From assembly GCF_002844595.1 (NCBI RefSeq), contig NZ_PJNW01000001.1:124001-188000 (forward strand): a stretch of DNA of 64,000 nt, in the 5' to 3' direction. This document shows positions 45,986 through 56,712 of the stretch, one piece after another (the first letter of the stretch is position 1; every line of letters starts with the position of its first letter). A program made the translations under genes and the position numbers. Source of the DNA: Pleomorphomonas diazotrophica (GTDB taxonomy: Bacteria; Pseudomonadota; Alphaproteobacteria; Rhizobiales; Pleomorphomonadaceae). The notes below the pieces were generated by a model that saw nothing but the letters and a program-made list of their open reading frames with translations, was not told the origin of the DNA and ran no database searches.

Positions 45986-46849
45986 ATGACCTCCCGCATC
46001 ACCTATGTCAACGGACGCTACGTTCCGTCCAGGGAGGCCGTCGTCAGCGTCGAGGATCGCGGCAACCAGTTTGCCGACGCGGTCTACGAGGCCTGCCAGA
46101 TCAAGGACGGCGCCATCATCGACCTTCGCCGCCATCTCGACCGCCTCGATCGATCGCTGGCCGAGCTGAGGATTGCGACGCCGATGAGCCGGGCGGCGAT
46201 GACCCACGTTCTGCGCGAGGTCGCCCGGCGTAACAAGGTCGAGAACGGCTATGTCTACTGGCAGATCTCGCGGGGCGCCGCGCCGCGCGATCATGCCTTT
46301 CCGGCCGGCGTGAGGCCGACCTTCACGGCGACCGCCAAGTCGCTGGACGTTGCCGCCGCCGCGCTGCGCTACGAGAAGGGCGTGCCGATCATCACGCTTC
46401 CCGACAACCGCTGGGAGCGCGTGGATATCAAGACCGTCGGCCTGTTGCCCAACGCGCTGGCCAAGCAGGCGGCGCGCGAGGCCGGCGCCTTCGAGGCGGT
46501 GTTCGTCGACGCCGAGGGCTATGTCACCGAAGGCTCGTCCGCCAATGTCTGGTTGGTCGACGGGGAAGGGCGGCTCGTCACCCGTCCGGCCGATCGCGGC
46601 ATTCTCCGGGGCATAACTCGGTCCGTGCTGATGGAAGTGGCGGCCGCCGAAGATGTCGCGGTTGTAGAGCGGCGCTTCACCGTGACCGAAATGAAGACGG
46701 CGCGCGAGGTTTTCCTGACCTCGGCCGGGGCGATTCTCTGCCCGGTGGTCAGCATCGACGGCGAGACGGTGGCGAACGGCGTCCCCGGCAGCATTGCCGC
46801 CCGGCTGAGACGGCGCTTCCACGACATTGCCGAGCGGACGCCGATTTGA
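45986..46849 (+). CDS. dat: D-amino acid aminotransferase, class IV PLP enzyme
   Basis: 287 residues. YVNGRYVPSREAVVSVEDRG then FADAVYEAC is the class IV start; the PLP-binding Lys is expected in DIKTVGLLPNALAKQAAREA (about residue 149-153); EGSSANVWLV (about 188-197) and RGILRGITRSVLMEVA follow. It interconverts D-alanine and D-glutamate with their keto acids for peptidoglycan. The VEDRGNQFADAVYE pattern favours D-amino acid over branched-chain transaminase. In rhizobia a dat-like gene often sits between trkA and hfq. Confidence 0.85.
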   Translation: MTSRITYVNGRYVPSREAVVSVEDRGNQFADAVYEACQIKDGAIIDLRRHLDRLDRSLAELRIATPMSRAAMTHVLREVARRNKVENGYVYWQISRGAAPRDHAFPAGVRPTFTATAKSLDVAAAALRYEKGVPIITLPDNRWERVDIKTVGLLPNALAKQAAREAGAFEAVFVDAEGYVTEGSSANVWLVDGEGRLVTRPADRGILRGITRSVLMEVAAAEDVAVVERRFTVTEMKTAREVFLTSAGAILCPVVSIDGETVANGVPGSIAARLRRRFHDIAERTPI

Positions 46850-47043
46850 CGGCGGAAGCTGTGCTTGGCAAAATTGTCACATCCCTGTCGAAACACGGAT
46901 AGCACGAGCCTGCCGACTGCGACACGCGCTCGAAATGGACTGGTAATTCCCGACGCGCCCGGCGTAACCATAAGTCGGGCGGCGCGTGGCGTCGGTGTGG
47001 CGTTTGCCCTCACAAAAAAACGAAGTCGAAAAGGCCGAAAAAA

Positions 47044-47286
47044 ATGGCGGACAAAGCCCAGAACCTTCAGGACACTTTCCTCAATCACGTCCGTAAGAAC
47101 AAGATTTCGCTGACGATTTTTCTGATTAACGGCGTCAAGCTGCAGGGCGTGGTTACCTGGTTTGATAATTTCTGCGTTCTCCTGCGTCGCGACGGGCACT
47201 CCCAGCTCGTCTACAAGCACGCCATCTCCACCATCATGCCGGCCCAGCCGCTGGCCCTTTTTGAGGGCAGCGAGGAACCGAACTGA
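47044..47286 (+). CDS. hfq: RNA chaperone Hfq
   Basis: 80 residues. Sm-like core [60 protein letters not shown], containing the Sm1 and Sm2 (YKHAIST) motifs, with almost no C-terminal tail as is usual in alphaproteobacteria. Forms a hexamer that pairs small RNAs with messages. The start has an unusually poor ribosome-binding site (AAAAGG followed by an A-run directly before the ATG), which could allow autoregulation. Followed by hflX as in most proteobacteria. Confidence 0.97.
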   Translation: MADKAQNLQDTFLNHVRKNKISLTIFLINGVKLQGVVTWFDNFCVLLRRDGHSQLVYKHAISTIMPAQPLALFEGSEEPN

Positions 47287-47392
47287 GTTCGGTTTGTTCC
47301 GTTGTTGTCCGCCTGCGGAGGGGCTCTCCCGGGCGGACCGCTCCGGAATCATCGCATGTTGACCGCCTGCGGCGCGGCTTTCGGGAGGCCAA

Positions 47393-48793
47393 GTGACCGA
47401 CGATCAGAATCTTGAAGAGGGCGGCCGTCCTCGCAAGAAGGGTGTTGATCGCATCGAAGAGCCGGCACGGGCTTTGGTCCTCGTGCCGGACGTGCGTCAG
47501 CGGGGCATGAGGGACGAAGCCGCAATCGCCACCCAGCGCGATCTCGACGCGCGTCTTGAGGAGGCCTTCGGCCTCGCGCAGGCCATCGACCTCGACGTGC
47601 GCGCCACCGTTCCCGTACCGGTCAGCCAGCCCAAGCCGGCAACCCTGTTTGGCGCCGGCAAGGTCGAGGAGATCGGCGAGACGGTGAAGGAAGAGGACAT
47701 CGACCTCGCCATTGTCGATCATGCCCTCACCCCCATCCAGCAGCGTAATCTCGAGAAGGCCTGGAAGACCAAGGTCATCGATCGGACCGGCCTCATCCTC
47801 GAGATCTTTGGCGAACGCGCCCGCACGCGCGAGGGCCGGCTCCAGGTGGAGCTCGCCCATCTCAAGTATCAGAAGTCGCGCCTCGTGCGGTCCTGGACCC
47901 ACCTCGAGCGTCAGCGCGGCGGCTTCGGCTTCCTCGGCGGTCCCGGTGAAACCCAGATCGAAGCCGACCGTCGCCAGCTCCAGGAAAAGATCACTCGCAT
48001 CGAGGCCGATCTCGAGCAGGTCAAGCGCACCCGTGACCTGCATCGCCGCCAGCGGCGCAAGGTGCCGCATCCGGTGGTGGCGCTGGTCGGCTACACCAAC
48101 GCCGGCAAGTCCACGTTGTTCAATCGGCTGACCGAAGCGGATGTCTTCGCCAAGGACTTGCTGTTTGCGACCCTCGATCCGACGCTGCGCCGCATCAAGC
48201 TGCCGCATGGCACCGAGGCCATCCTGTCTGACACCGTGGGCTTCATCTCCAACCTGCCGACCCACCTCGTCGCAGCCTTCCGGGCGACGCTTGAAGAGGT
48301 GATCGAGGCGTCGATCATCCTGCATGTCCGCGATATCTCGCACAAGGATACCGAGGCACAGGCAAGCGACGTGGCCGACGTGCTGAAGCAGCTTGGCCTC
48401 GACCCGGCGGACCGCGAGCGCATCATCGAAGTCTGGAACAAGATCGATCTTGTCGACGGGACGCGGCGCGATGCCCTTCTGGCCCAGGCCGCCACCGAGT
48501 CGCCCGGCGGTCAGGAGCGGCGCGTGGTGTCCGCGGTGACCGGCGACGGCCTTCCGGAGCTGCTCGCCGCCATCGAGACACGGCTGCTCGGCAGCCGGCC
48601 GGTCCATGAGCTGACGCTCGATCCATCCGACGGTGCGGGGCTTGCCTGGCTTTACGACCATGGCGAGGTTCTGGAGCGGCACGATGGTGAGAATGGCATG
48701 CTGCATCTCTCCGTTCGGATCGCCGAGAAATCGATGACGGTCTTTCATCAGCGCTATGGCGAACGCATTCAGCATCCGCTAGCGGAAAACTGA
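47393..48793 (+). CDS. hflX: GTPase HflX
   Basis: 466 residues from a GTG with GGGAGG 4-9 bases upstream. N-terminal ribosome-binding domain with LFGAGKVEEIG and ERQRGGFGFLGGPGETQIEADRR-type linker (about 180-205), coiled segment, then the G domain: GYTNAGKSTLFN (G1, about 232-243), DTVGFISNLP (G3, about 279-288), WNKIDL (G4, about 347-352). HflX splits stalled or stressed ribosomes and binds the 50S subunit. Downstream of hfq, conserved order. Confidence 0.95.
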   Translation: MTDDQNLEEGGRPRKKGVDRIEEPARALVLVPDVRQRGMRDEAAIATQRDLDARLEEAFGLAQAIDLDVRATVPVPVSQPKPATLFGAGKVEEIGETVKEEDIDLAIVDHALTPIQQRNLEKAWKTKVIDRTGLILEIFGERARTREGRLQVELAHLKYQKSRLVRSWTHLERQRGGFGFLGGPGETQIEADRRQLQEKITRIEADLEQVKRTRDLHRRQRRKVPHPVVALVGYTNAGKSTLFNRLTEADVFAKDLLFATLDPTLRRIKLPHGTEAILSDTVGFISNLPTHLVAAFRATLEEVIEASIILHVRDISHKDTEAQASDVADVLKQLGLDPADRERIIEVWNKIDLVDGTRRDALLAQAATESPGGQERRVVSAVTGDGLPELLAAIETRLLGSRPVHELTLDPSDGAGLAWLYDHGEVLERHDGENGMLHLSVRIAEKSMTVFHQRYGERIQHPLAEN

Positions 48794-48880
48794 TATTCAG
48801 AAGACAAGTTTGGTGCCCGGCCGGGTGTCCTTGCCGGGTTGCCTGAAGTGCCACCGCCGACTCGACAGAAAGTGGAGACT

Positions 48881-49579
48881 ATGAACCTACCGTCCAGGCG
48901 AGCCTTTCTCGCCGCGCTCCCCCTCGCCTTGGCCGCCTGCGTTTCCGGCCCCGGACTGCCGGCGATGCCGCCGCTCATCGACCCGACCAAGCCGAAGCGT
49001 TATCCCCGGCCGTCCGCCGAGTATGTGGCGATGTATGGCGAGATGCACGATGGCGGGTTCGTCGTTCCGGCCGTCGACCTGACGCAGGTCAACCCGGCCT
49101 TCCTGCGCCGGGAAGTCGACTATGCCACCGAAGAGCCGGCCGGCACCATCATCGTCGACACGCCGGCACGCTATCTCTATCTGGTGCTGGGCGACGGCAG
49201 GGCCATGCGCTATGGCATCGGCGTCGGACGCGAGGGCTTTGCCTGGGCCGGCAGCGCGGTGATCCGCCGCAAGGCGAAGTGGCCGTCCTGGCACCCGCCG
49301 GTGGAAATGCAGGCCCGCGACCCCAAGGCTCGCAAGTGGGCCCGCGGCATGCCCGGTGGTCCGGACAATCCGCTGGGCGCCCGCGCGCATTACCTCTATC
49401 AGGGCAAGGTCGACACCCTCTACCGCATTCACGGCACGGTAGAGCCGTGGACGATCGGCAGCAACGTTTCCTCGGGCTGCATCCGTCTGATCAATCAGGA
49501 CGTGATCGACCTCTACGAGCGAGTGCCGGTCGGCACCGTCGTCAAGGTCATCGAGCGCCCGGCCGGTCCCGCCGTCTGA
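48881..49579 (+). CDS. L,D-transpeptidase (YkuD domain), exported
   Basis: 232 residues from the ATG at 48881 (GGAGA upstream; an in-frame upstream GTG/ATG lacks a site). N-terminal SRRAFLAALPLALAAC combines a twin-Arg start with a possible lipobox ending at Cys19, so it is likely exported and lipid-anchored. The YkuD domain (about 85-230) has IHGTVEPWTIGSNVSSGCIR, containing the catalytic His and the Cys near residue 198. Such enzymes make 3-3 cross-links in peptidoglycan or attach proteins to it; both occur in Rhizobiales. Not in an obvious operon. Confidence 0.9.
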   Translation: MNLPSRRAFLAALPLALAACVSGPGLPAMPPLIDPTKPKRYPRPSAEYVAMYGEMHDGGFVVPAVDLTQVNPAFLRREVDYATEEPAGTIIVDTPARYLYLVLGDGRAMRYGIGVGREGFAWAGSAVIRRKAKWPSWHPPVEMQARDPKARKWARGMPGGPDNPLGARAHYLYQGKVDTLYRIHGTVEPWTIGSNVSSGCIRLINQDVIDLYERVPVGTVVKVIERPAGPAV

Positions 49580-49586
49580 GTTCGAC

Positions 49587-49613
49587 GCCGTCCCGCCGTG
49601 AGCGCGGGACGGC
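49587..49613 (+). terminator. Hairpin after the L,D-transpeptidase gene
   Basis: Perfect 10-bp stem GCCGTCCCGC/GCGGGACGGC, 7-base loop, 7 bases after the stop. No T-run follows. Confidence 0.55.
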
Positions 49614-49852
49614 CGTCCGCCTCTCCTCGCCGCGCCGTTTTCGTCAAGAGTTTGAATTCCTTCGCAGCCGAAATAGGGGGAAGACAAATTAACCTTGCCG
49701 CGCCATAGTGCCTTCGCGTCGAGCCAACATGGCGGCCGGACGGGCGGGGAAGAAGCGCCGTCCGGTTCGTCTCTGGTTCCGTTCCGGGCTGGCAATGCCG
49801 GCTGCGCCATCGATGGAACCGGGCCGACGGCGGGAGAAGTCGGGAGGACAGC

Positions 49853-51121
49853 ATGATTGACAATTCTCACAATAACCGGCGGTTGGCGCGCGAAGCGATG
49901 GCGTTCGTGCTGGCCGGAGGGCGAGGCAGCCGCCTCAAGGAGCTCACCGACCGCAGGGCCAAGCCGGCGGTCTATTTCGGCGGCAAGAGCCGCATCATCG
50001 ACTTCGCTCTTTCCAACGCTCTCAACTCGGGCATCCGCCGCATATCCGTGGCGACCCAGTACAAGGCCCACAGCCTGATCCGCCATCTGCAGTATGGCTG
50101 GAACTTCTTCCGGCAGGAGCGCAACGAGAGCTTCGACATCCTTCCCGCCTCGCAACGCGTTGCCGAGGACAAGTGGTATGTCGGAACCGCCGACGCGGTG
50201 ACGCAGAACATCGACATCATCGAAGCCCACAACATCGAATACATCATCATCCTGGCCGGCGATCACATCTACAAGCAGGACTACGAGATCATGCTCGACC
50301 AGCATGTCTCCTCCGGCGCCGACGTCACCGTCGGCTGCATCGAGGTCCCGCGCATGGATGCCACCGGCTTCGGTGTGATGGCGATCGACGAAAGCGCCCG
50401 CATCATCGACTTCGTCGAGAAACCTGCCGATCCGCCGGCCATGCCCGGCCGCCCGGATCTGGCGCTCGCCTCGATGGGCATCTACGTCTTCAAGACCAGT
50501 TTCCTGATCGATCTGCTGCGGCAGGACCAGGACGATCCGAACTCCAGCCACGACTTTGGCAAGGACATCATTCCGGCCATCGTGAAGGGCGGCAAGGCGA
50601 TCGCCCACAAATTCTCGGACAGTTGCGTCCGTTCTTCGTCGGAGGCCGAACCCTACTGGCGCGACGTGGGAACGATCGATGCCTTCTGGGAAGCCAACAT
50701 CGACCTCACCGACTTCGTCCCGGCGCTCGACCTTTACGACAAGAAGTGGCCGATCTGGACCTACACCGAGCTGACGCCGCCCGCCAAGTTCATCCACGAC
50801 GAGGATGGCCGGCGTGGCGCGGCGACCAGCTCCCTGGTATCTGGCGGCTGCATCATCTCCGGCGCCCGCGTCGACAAGTCGCTGTTTTTCACCGGCGTGC
50901 GCGCTCATTCCTACTCGGAGGTCGAGCACTGCGTGGTGCTGCCATACGTCAACATCAACCGCGGCGCCCGCCTCACAAAATGCGTCATCGACAAGGACGT
51001 GGTGATTCCGGCCAATCTGGTGGTCGGTGAGGATCCCGAGCTGGACGCCAGCCGCTTCCGCCGCAGCGAGGGGGGCGTCTGCCTGATCACCCAGGACATG
51101 ATCGATCGGCTGAAGCTCTGA
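49853..51121 (+). CDS. glgC: Glucose-1-phosphate adenylyltransferase
   Basis: 422 residues. [20 protein letters not shown] (about 18-37) is the nucleotide-binding loop; [20 protein letters not shown] and [14 protein letters not shown] are family stretches; the C-terminal left-handed beta-helix (about 310-420) ends in [14 protein letters not shown]. It makes ADP-glucose, the committed step of bacterial glycogen synthesis, and is the regulated point of the pathway. First gene of a glgC-glgA-glgX-pgm row. The 273-base upstream gap holds the transpeptidase hairpin and presumably the promoter. Confidence 0.96.
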   Translation: MIDNSHNNRRLAREAMAFVLAGGRGSRLKELTDRRAKPAVYFGGKSRIIDFALSNALNSGIRRISVATQYKAHSLIRHLQYGWNFFRQERNESFDILPASQRVAEDKWYVGTADAVTQNIDIIEAHNIEYIIILAGDHIYKQDYEIMLDQHVSSGADVTVGCIEVPRMDATGFGVMAIDESARIIDFVEKPADPPAMPGRPDLALASMGIYVFKTSFLIDLLRQDQDDPNSSHDFGKDIIPAIVKGGKAIAHKFSDSCVRSSSEAEPYWRDVGTIDAFWEANIDLTDFVPALDLYDKKWPIWTYTELTPPAKFIHDEDGRRGAATSSLVSGGCIISGARVDKSLFFTGVRAHSYSEVEHCVVLPYVNINRGARLTKCVIDKDVVIPANLVVGEDPELDASRFRRSEGGVCLITQDMIDRLKL

Positions 51122-51142
51122 CTTTGGCATTGAAGATAGCCC

Positions 51143-51168
51143 CGGGGCGTGGCAGATACCGCGCCCCG
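51143..51168 (+). repeat. Hairpin between glgC and glgA
   Basis: Perfect 7-bp stem CGGGGCG/CGCCCCG with a 12-base loop, 21 bases after the glgC stop, inside a 282-base gap. No T-run. The gap carries no credible gene; a second promoter for glgA is possible. Confidence 0.45.
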
Positions 51169-51403
51169 ACACGGTCCGGAACATGCGCCGCTGCCGGCAA
51201 ACCGCCGAAGGCGGCGCGTCCGTGTGAGGATCGTTCGCAGTTTCCTCCGCCCTGCGCGGACAGTACCAGCGCTGCTGAAGATGCGTTTGGTGTTCGGTCA
51301 CGAATTTCTCATGCCTTTGGCCGAGACGAGACATTCGTGGTGACTTCAACGAGCGGATGCGTCAGCATCTTCGCGAGTTGGTATAACCAGTCGGGGTGAT
51401 CAA

Positions 51404-52855
51404 GTGCGCGTCCTATTCGTTGCCTCCGAGTGCTATCCGCTGATCAAGACGGGCGGTCTCGCCGACGTCGCGGGCGCGTTGCCGCTGGCGCTCGCCAATC
51501 TCGACTGCGATGTTCGCGTTCTGATGCCGGCTTATCCTGGCGTGGTTGGGCATCTTCAGAACGTTGAGGAGGTTGCCGCCTATCCCGACGTGTTCGGCGG
51601 GCCGGGCCGGCTCCTGGCGGGCGAGACGGCGGATGGCCTCAAGGTGTTGGCGCTCGACGTCGGTCATCTCTACGACCGACCCGGCAACCCTTATCTCGGG
51701 CCGGACGGCAACGACTGGTGGGACAACACCCGCCGCTTCGCCGCACTGTCGGCGATCGGCGCCGCCGTTGGCCGCTATGGCGTCGGCGATTGGAAGCCGG
51801 CTATCGTCCATGGCCACGACTGGCAGGCCGGCCTGGTGGCGCCCTATCTTCTGGCCGGACCGGCGGAGGGGAGGCCCAAGACGGTCTTCACCATCCATAA
51901 CGTCGCCTTCCAAGGCATTTGCGGCCGCGCCGACTTCGACACATTCGGTTTGCCGTCGAGCTTCTACACACCGGCGGGGCTCGAGTATTACGGCTACTGC
52001 TCCTTCCTGAAGGGGGGGCTCGTCTTCTCGGACCGGCTGACCACGGTCAGCCCGACCTATGCGCGCGAGCTGCGCACGCCGGAGTTCGGCTTCGGCATGG
52101 AAGGCGTGCTCAACGAGCGCGCCAATGTCCTGAGCGGCATCGTCAACGGCATCGACACGCGGGCCTGGGATCCGGCGACCGATCCGTTGATCACGTCCAA
52201 CTACAGCGCGCGCAAGATGGCCGGCAAGGCGATCTGCAAGACCGAGCTGCAAAACCGCATGGGTCTCAGGGTCGATCCGGACGCACCGCTGATGATCGTG
52301 GTGAGCCGCCTCACCGGTCAGAAGGGCTTGGACATGCTGCTGCCCAACCTGGAGGGCATTCTGCAGCGTGGCGGGCAGCTCGCCATCCTCGGCGCCGGCG
52401 AGCATGGCATGGAGCGGGCCTTCGTCGATGCCGCCGCGGCCAACCCTGGCTCCGTCGCCGTCCACATCGGCTATAGCGAGCCGCTCAGCCATGCCATGCA
52501 GGCTGGCGCCGACGCCATCCTCATTCCTTCGCGCTTCGAGCCCTGCGGTCTCACCCAGCTTTATGGATTGCGCTATGGCACCATCCCCGTGGTGGCCCGG
52601 ACCGGCGGCCTTGCCGACACCGTGATCGATGCCAACGACGCATCGGTGCGGGCGGGAACGGCGACGGGCATTCAGTTCGCTCCGGTCTCCGCCGGCGGTC
52701 TCGGCTTCGCCATCGAGCGCCTGTTCGATCTCTTCCACAACAAGAAGGTCTGGCGGGCGTTGCAGGCGCGGGCGATGGCCCATCCGGTCGGGTGGGAGGA
52801 CTCCGCGCCTGATTATGTCACGCTTTACCGCGACCTGACGACCGAGGGTGTCTGA
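51404..52855 (+). CDS. glgA: Glycogen synthase (ADP-glucose)
   Basis: 483 residues from a GTG with GGGGTGAT upstream. GT5 family: VASECYPLIKTGGLADVAGA at the N-terminus with the KTGGL ADP-glucose-binding motif, HGHDWQAGL (about 138-146), TIHNVAFQGI, and the C-terminal domain with SRLTGQKGLDMLLP and SRFEPCGLTQLYGLRYG (about 370-386). Elongates alpha-1,4-glucan. Ends 6 bases before glgX, so the two are co-transcribed. Confidence 0.96.
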   Translation: MRVLFVASECYPLIKTGGLADVAGALPLALANLDCDVRVLMPAYPGVVGHLQNVEEVAAYPDVFGGPGRLLAGETADGLKVLALDVGHLYDRPGNPYLGPDGNDWWDNTRRFAALSAIGAAVGRYGVGDWKPAIVHGHDWQAGLVAPYLLAGPAEGRPKTVFTIHNVAFQGICGRADFDTFGLPSSFYTPAGLEYYGYCSFLKGGLVFSDRLTTVSPTYARELRTPEFGFGMEGVLNERANVLSGIVNGIDTRAWDPATDPLITSNYSARKMAGKAICKTELQNRMGLRVDPDAPLMIVVSRLTGQKGLDMLLPNLEGILQRGGQLAILGAGEHGMERAFVDAAAANPGSVAVHIGYSEPLSHAMQAGADAILIPSRFEPCGLTQLYGLRYGTIPVVARTGGLADTVIDANDASVRAGTATGIQFAPVSAGGLGFAIERLFDLFHNKKVWRALQARAMAHPVGWEDSAPDYVTLYRDLTTEGV

Positions 52856-52861
52856 AGCTCC

Positions 52862-54976
52862 ATGACGGTGTCGATCCGGTCCGGGCGGCCGTATCCCCTA
52901 GGTGCCCAGTTTGACGGGGACGGCGTCAATTTCGCCATCTTCTCGGCCAATGCGACGCGCGTCGACGTCTGCCTGTTCGAGCCGCTCACCGGCTTCGAGC
53001 ATATCCGCCTGACGCTGCCCGAGTGCACCGACGAGGTGTTCCACGGCTACGTCTCGGGTATCGGCATCGGGACCGCCTACGGGTTCCGCGTTCATGGTCC
53101 CTACGATCCGGAGCACGGGCACCGCTTCAATCCGCACAAGCTGGTCATCGACCCCTACGCCAAGGTGCTGACCGGCCGGCTGCGCGCCAACGACTTGATG
53201 GCCGGCTACCAGCCGGTGACGCTCGACGACGCCAGCTTCGACACGCGCGACAGCGCCCGCGTCGTACCGAAGGCTCTGGTCACCGATTCCAAGGTGCCGC
53301 CCTGCGTCAGCTTCCGGCCGGCGCGGCCTTGGCGGGACACCATCATCTATGAGGCCCACGTCCGCGGGCTCACCATGCAGATGCCGCGATTGCCGCGCGC
53401 CAAGGCCGGCACCTACGAAGGGATCGGAGCGCCGGAGACCATCGAGCATCTGGTGAAGCTGGGCATCACGGCGATCGAGCTGATGCCCATTCAGGCCTTC
53501 CTCGATGATGGCTTTCTCACCCGCAAGGGGTTGGTCAACTACTGGGGCTACTCGCCGCTCTGCTATTTCGCGCCCGAACCGCGTTACGACCACGGCGCGC
53601 GCGACGTTTCGGTGGTCGATCGCGTACGCGATATGGTGCGGGCGCTACACGAGGCGGGTATCGAGGTTCTGCTCGATGTCGTCTACAACCACACCGGCGA
53701 GGTCGACCAGTTCGGGCCGACCCTCAGCTTCCGCGGCATCGACAATGCCAGCTATTACCGGCTCAACCCCGATCGTCCCCGCTGGTACATCAACGACACC
53801 GGCACCGGCAACACACTGAACGCCGGCCACCCGCGCGTCACGCAGATGATCCTCGATTCGCTCCGCTACTGGGTGGAGGCGATCGGTGTCGACGGCTTCC
53901 GGTTCGACCTTGCGACCTCGGTGGGGCGCGAGCCGCACGGCTTCGACCCCGAGGGACGCTTTCTGACGGCGCTTCGGCAGGATCCGCTCTTGTCGACGGT
54001 GAAGCTGATCGCCGAACCCTGGGATATCGGTCCCGGTGGCTACCAGCTCGGCAACTTTCCTCCGGGCTTTTCTGAGTGGAACGACCGCTTCCGCGACACG
54101 GTGCGTGCCTTCTGGCGCGGCGACGAGCAGGTGGCGCCGGAGCTGGCGGCAAGATTGCTGGGGTCGCCCGATCGCTTCGACCGCTCAAACCGCCGCCCTT
54201 CGGCGTCCATCAACTTCGTCACGGCGCACGACGGATTCACCTTGAAGGATCTCGTCTCCTATGCGGCCAAGCACAACGAGGCCAATCTGGAGGACAACCG
54301 CGACGGCCACTCCGACAATCACTCGGCCAACTACGGTGCCGAAGGGGCTTCGACCGATCCGGCCGTCATCGCCACGCGCAAGCGGCAGATGCGCAACATG
54401 CTGGCGACGCTTCTTCTGGCGCAGGGGACGCCGATGCTGCTGGCCGGCGACGAGCTCGCCAACAGCCAGTCCGGCAACAACAATGCCTATTGCCAGGACA
54501 ATCCGGTTGGCTGGGTAGGATGGAACCAGGGCGATGATGCCGAACTGGCTGACTTCGTCGCCTATGTCGTTCGGCTGAGACAAAGCCACCCGGTGTTCCG
54601 ACAGACGCGTTTCCTGCATGGAAGGCCGCGTCCGCAAGACAAGTTGTCCGACGTCGAGTGGATTGCCGTATCCGGCCGGCCGATGACCGGCAGCGACTGG
54701 AACAGCCATGAGTGCAAGGCCTTCGGCGTTCTGTTGCGCGACTCGGCTTTGCCGCATGCCGAGGCGGACGGCGACGCCGTCTATCTCATGCTGAACGCCC
54801 ACCGAGCGAACCGCCGTTTCCACCTGCCGCCGACGCGCGAAGGGCATAGCTGGAAGCCGATTCTAAGCTCCGACATGCCGACCGGCCGACCGGCTGCCGC
54901 AACGCCGCGCCGCGCCTGGCAGGCGGTGGAGGTGCCGGGCCGCACCTTCCTCGCTTTCGTCGAGGTAAGAGCTTGA
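52862..54976 (+). CDS. glgX: Glycogen debranching enzyme GlgX
   Basis: 704 residues, GH13 subfamily 11. N-terminal CBM48-type domain (about 1-150), then the catalytic barrel: LLDVVYNHTGEVDQFGPTLS, GFRFDLATSVGRE (nucleophile Asp about 346), LIAEPWDIGPGGYQLGNFPP (Glu about 382), and NFVTAHDGFTLKDLVSYAAK (about 450-470). It cuts alpha-1,6 branches left after phosphorylase has trimmed outer chains. In the family GlgX is paired with glgP and glgB, which are not in this window. Confidence 0.95.
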   Translation: MTVSIRSGRPYPLGAQFDGDGVNFAIFSANATRVDVCLFEPLTGFEHIRLTLPECTDEVFHGYVSGIGIGTAYGFRVHGPYDPEHGHRFNPHKLVIDPYAKVLTGRLRANDLMAGYQPVTLDDASFDTRDSARVVPKALVTDSKVPPCVSFRPARPWRDTIIYEAHVRGLTMQMPRLPRAKAGTYEGIGAPETIEHLVKLGITAIELMPIQAFLDDGFLTRKGLVNYWGYSPLCYFAPEPRYDHGARDVSVVDRVRDMVRALHEAGIEVLLDVVYNHTGEVDQFGPTLSFRGIDNASYYRLNPDRPRWYINDTGTGNTLNAGHPRVTQMILDSLRYWVEAIGVDGFRFDLATSVGREPHGFDPEGRFLTALRQDPLLSTVKLIAEPWDIGPGGYQLGNFPPGFSEWNDRFRDTVRAFWRGDEQVAPELAARLLGSPDRFDRSNRRPSASINFVTAHDGFTLKDLVSYAAKHNEANLEDNRDGHSDNHSANYGAEGASTDPAVIATRKRQMRNMLATLLLAQGTPMLLAGDELANSQSGNNNAYCQDNPVGWVGWNQGDDAELADFVAYVVRLRQSHPVFRQTRFLHGRPRPQDKLSDVEWIAVSGRPMTGSDWNSHECKAFGVLLRDSALPHAEADGDAVYLMLNAHRANRRFHLPPTREGHSWKPILSSDMPTGRPAAATPRRAWQAVEVPGRTFLAFVEVRA

Positions 54977-55005
54977 GTAAAGTGAGATTGCCTTTCGGGG
55001 AGTGA

Positions 55006-56643
<1,638 letters not shown>

Positions 56644-56673
56644 CGGCGGCGCGTTCCGCGCCCTGAGATGACG

Positions 56674-56711
56674 AGGCCCGGGTCAGGTCGCTGCCCCCGG
56701 GCCTTCTTTTC
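56674..56711 (+). terminator. Terminator of the glg-pgm genes
   Basis: Stem AGGCCCGG/CCGGGCCT (56674-56681 with 56697-56704), followed by TCTTTTCG, 30 bases after the pgm stop and directly before the end of the convergent TadG-like gene. Confidence 0.8.
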
Positions 56712-56712
56712 G

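Noticed and set aside
51124-51399. Short plus-strand frame filling the glgC-glgA gap
   Set aside because: Overlaps the intercistronic hairpin, no site, unlike any known peptide.
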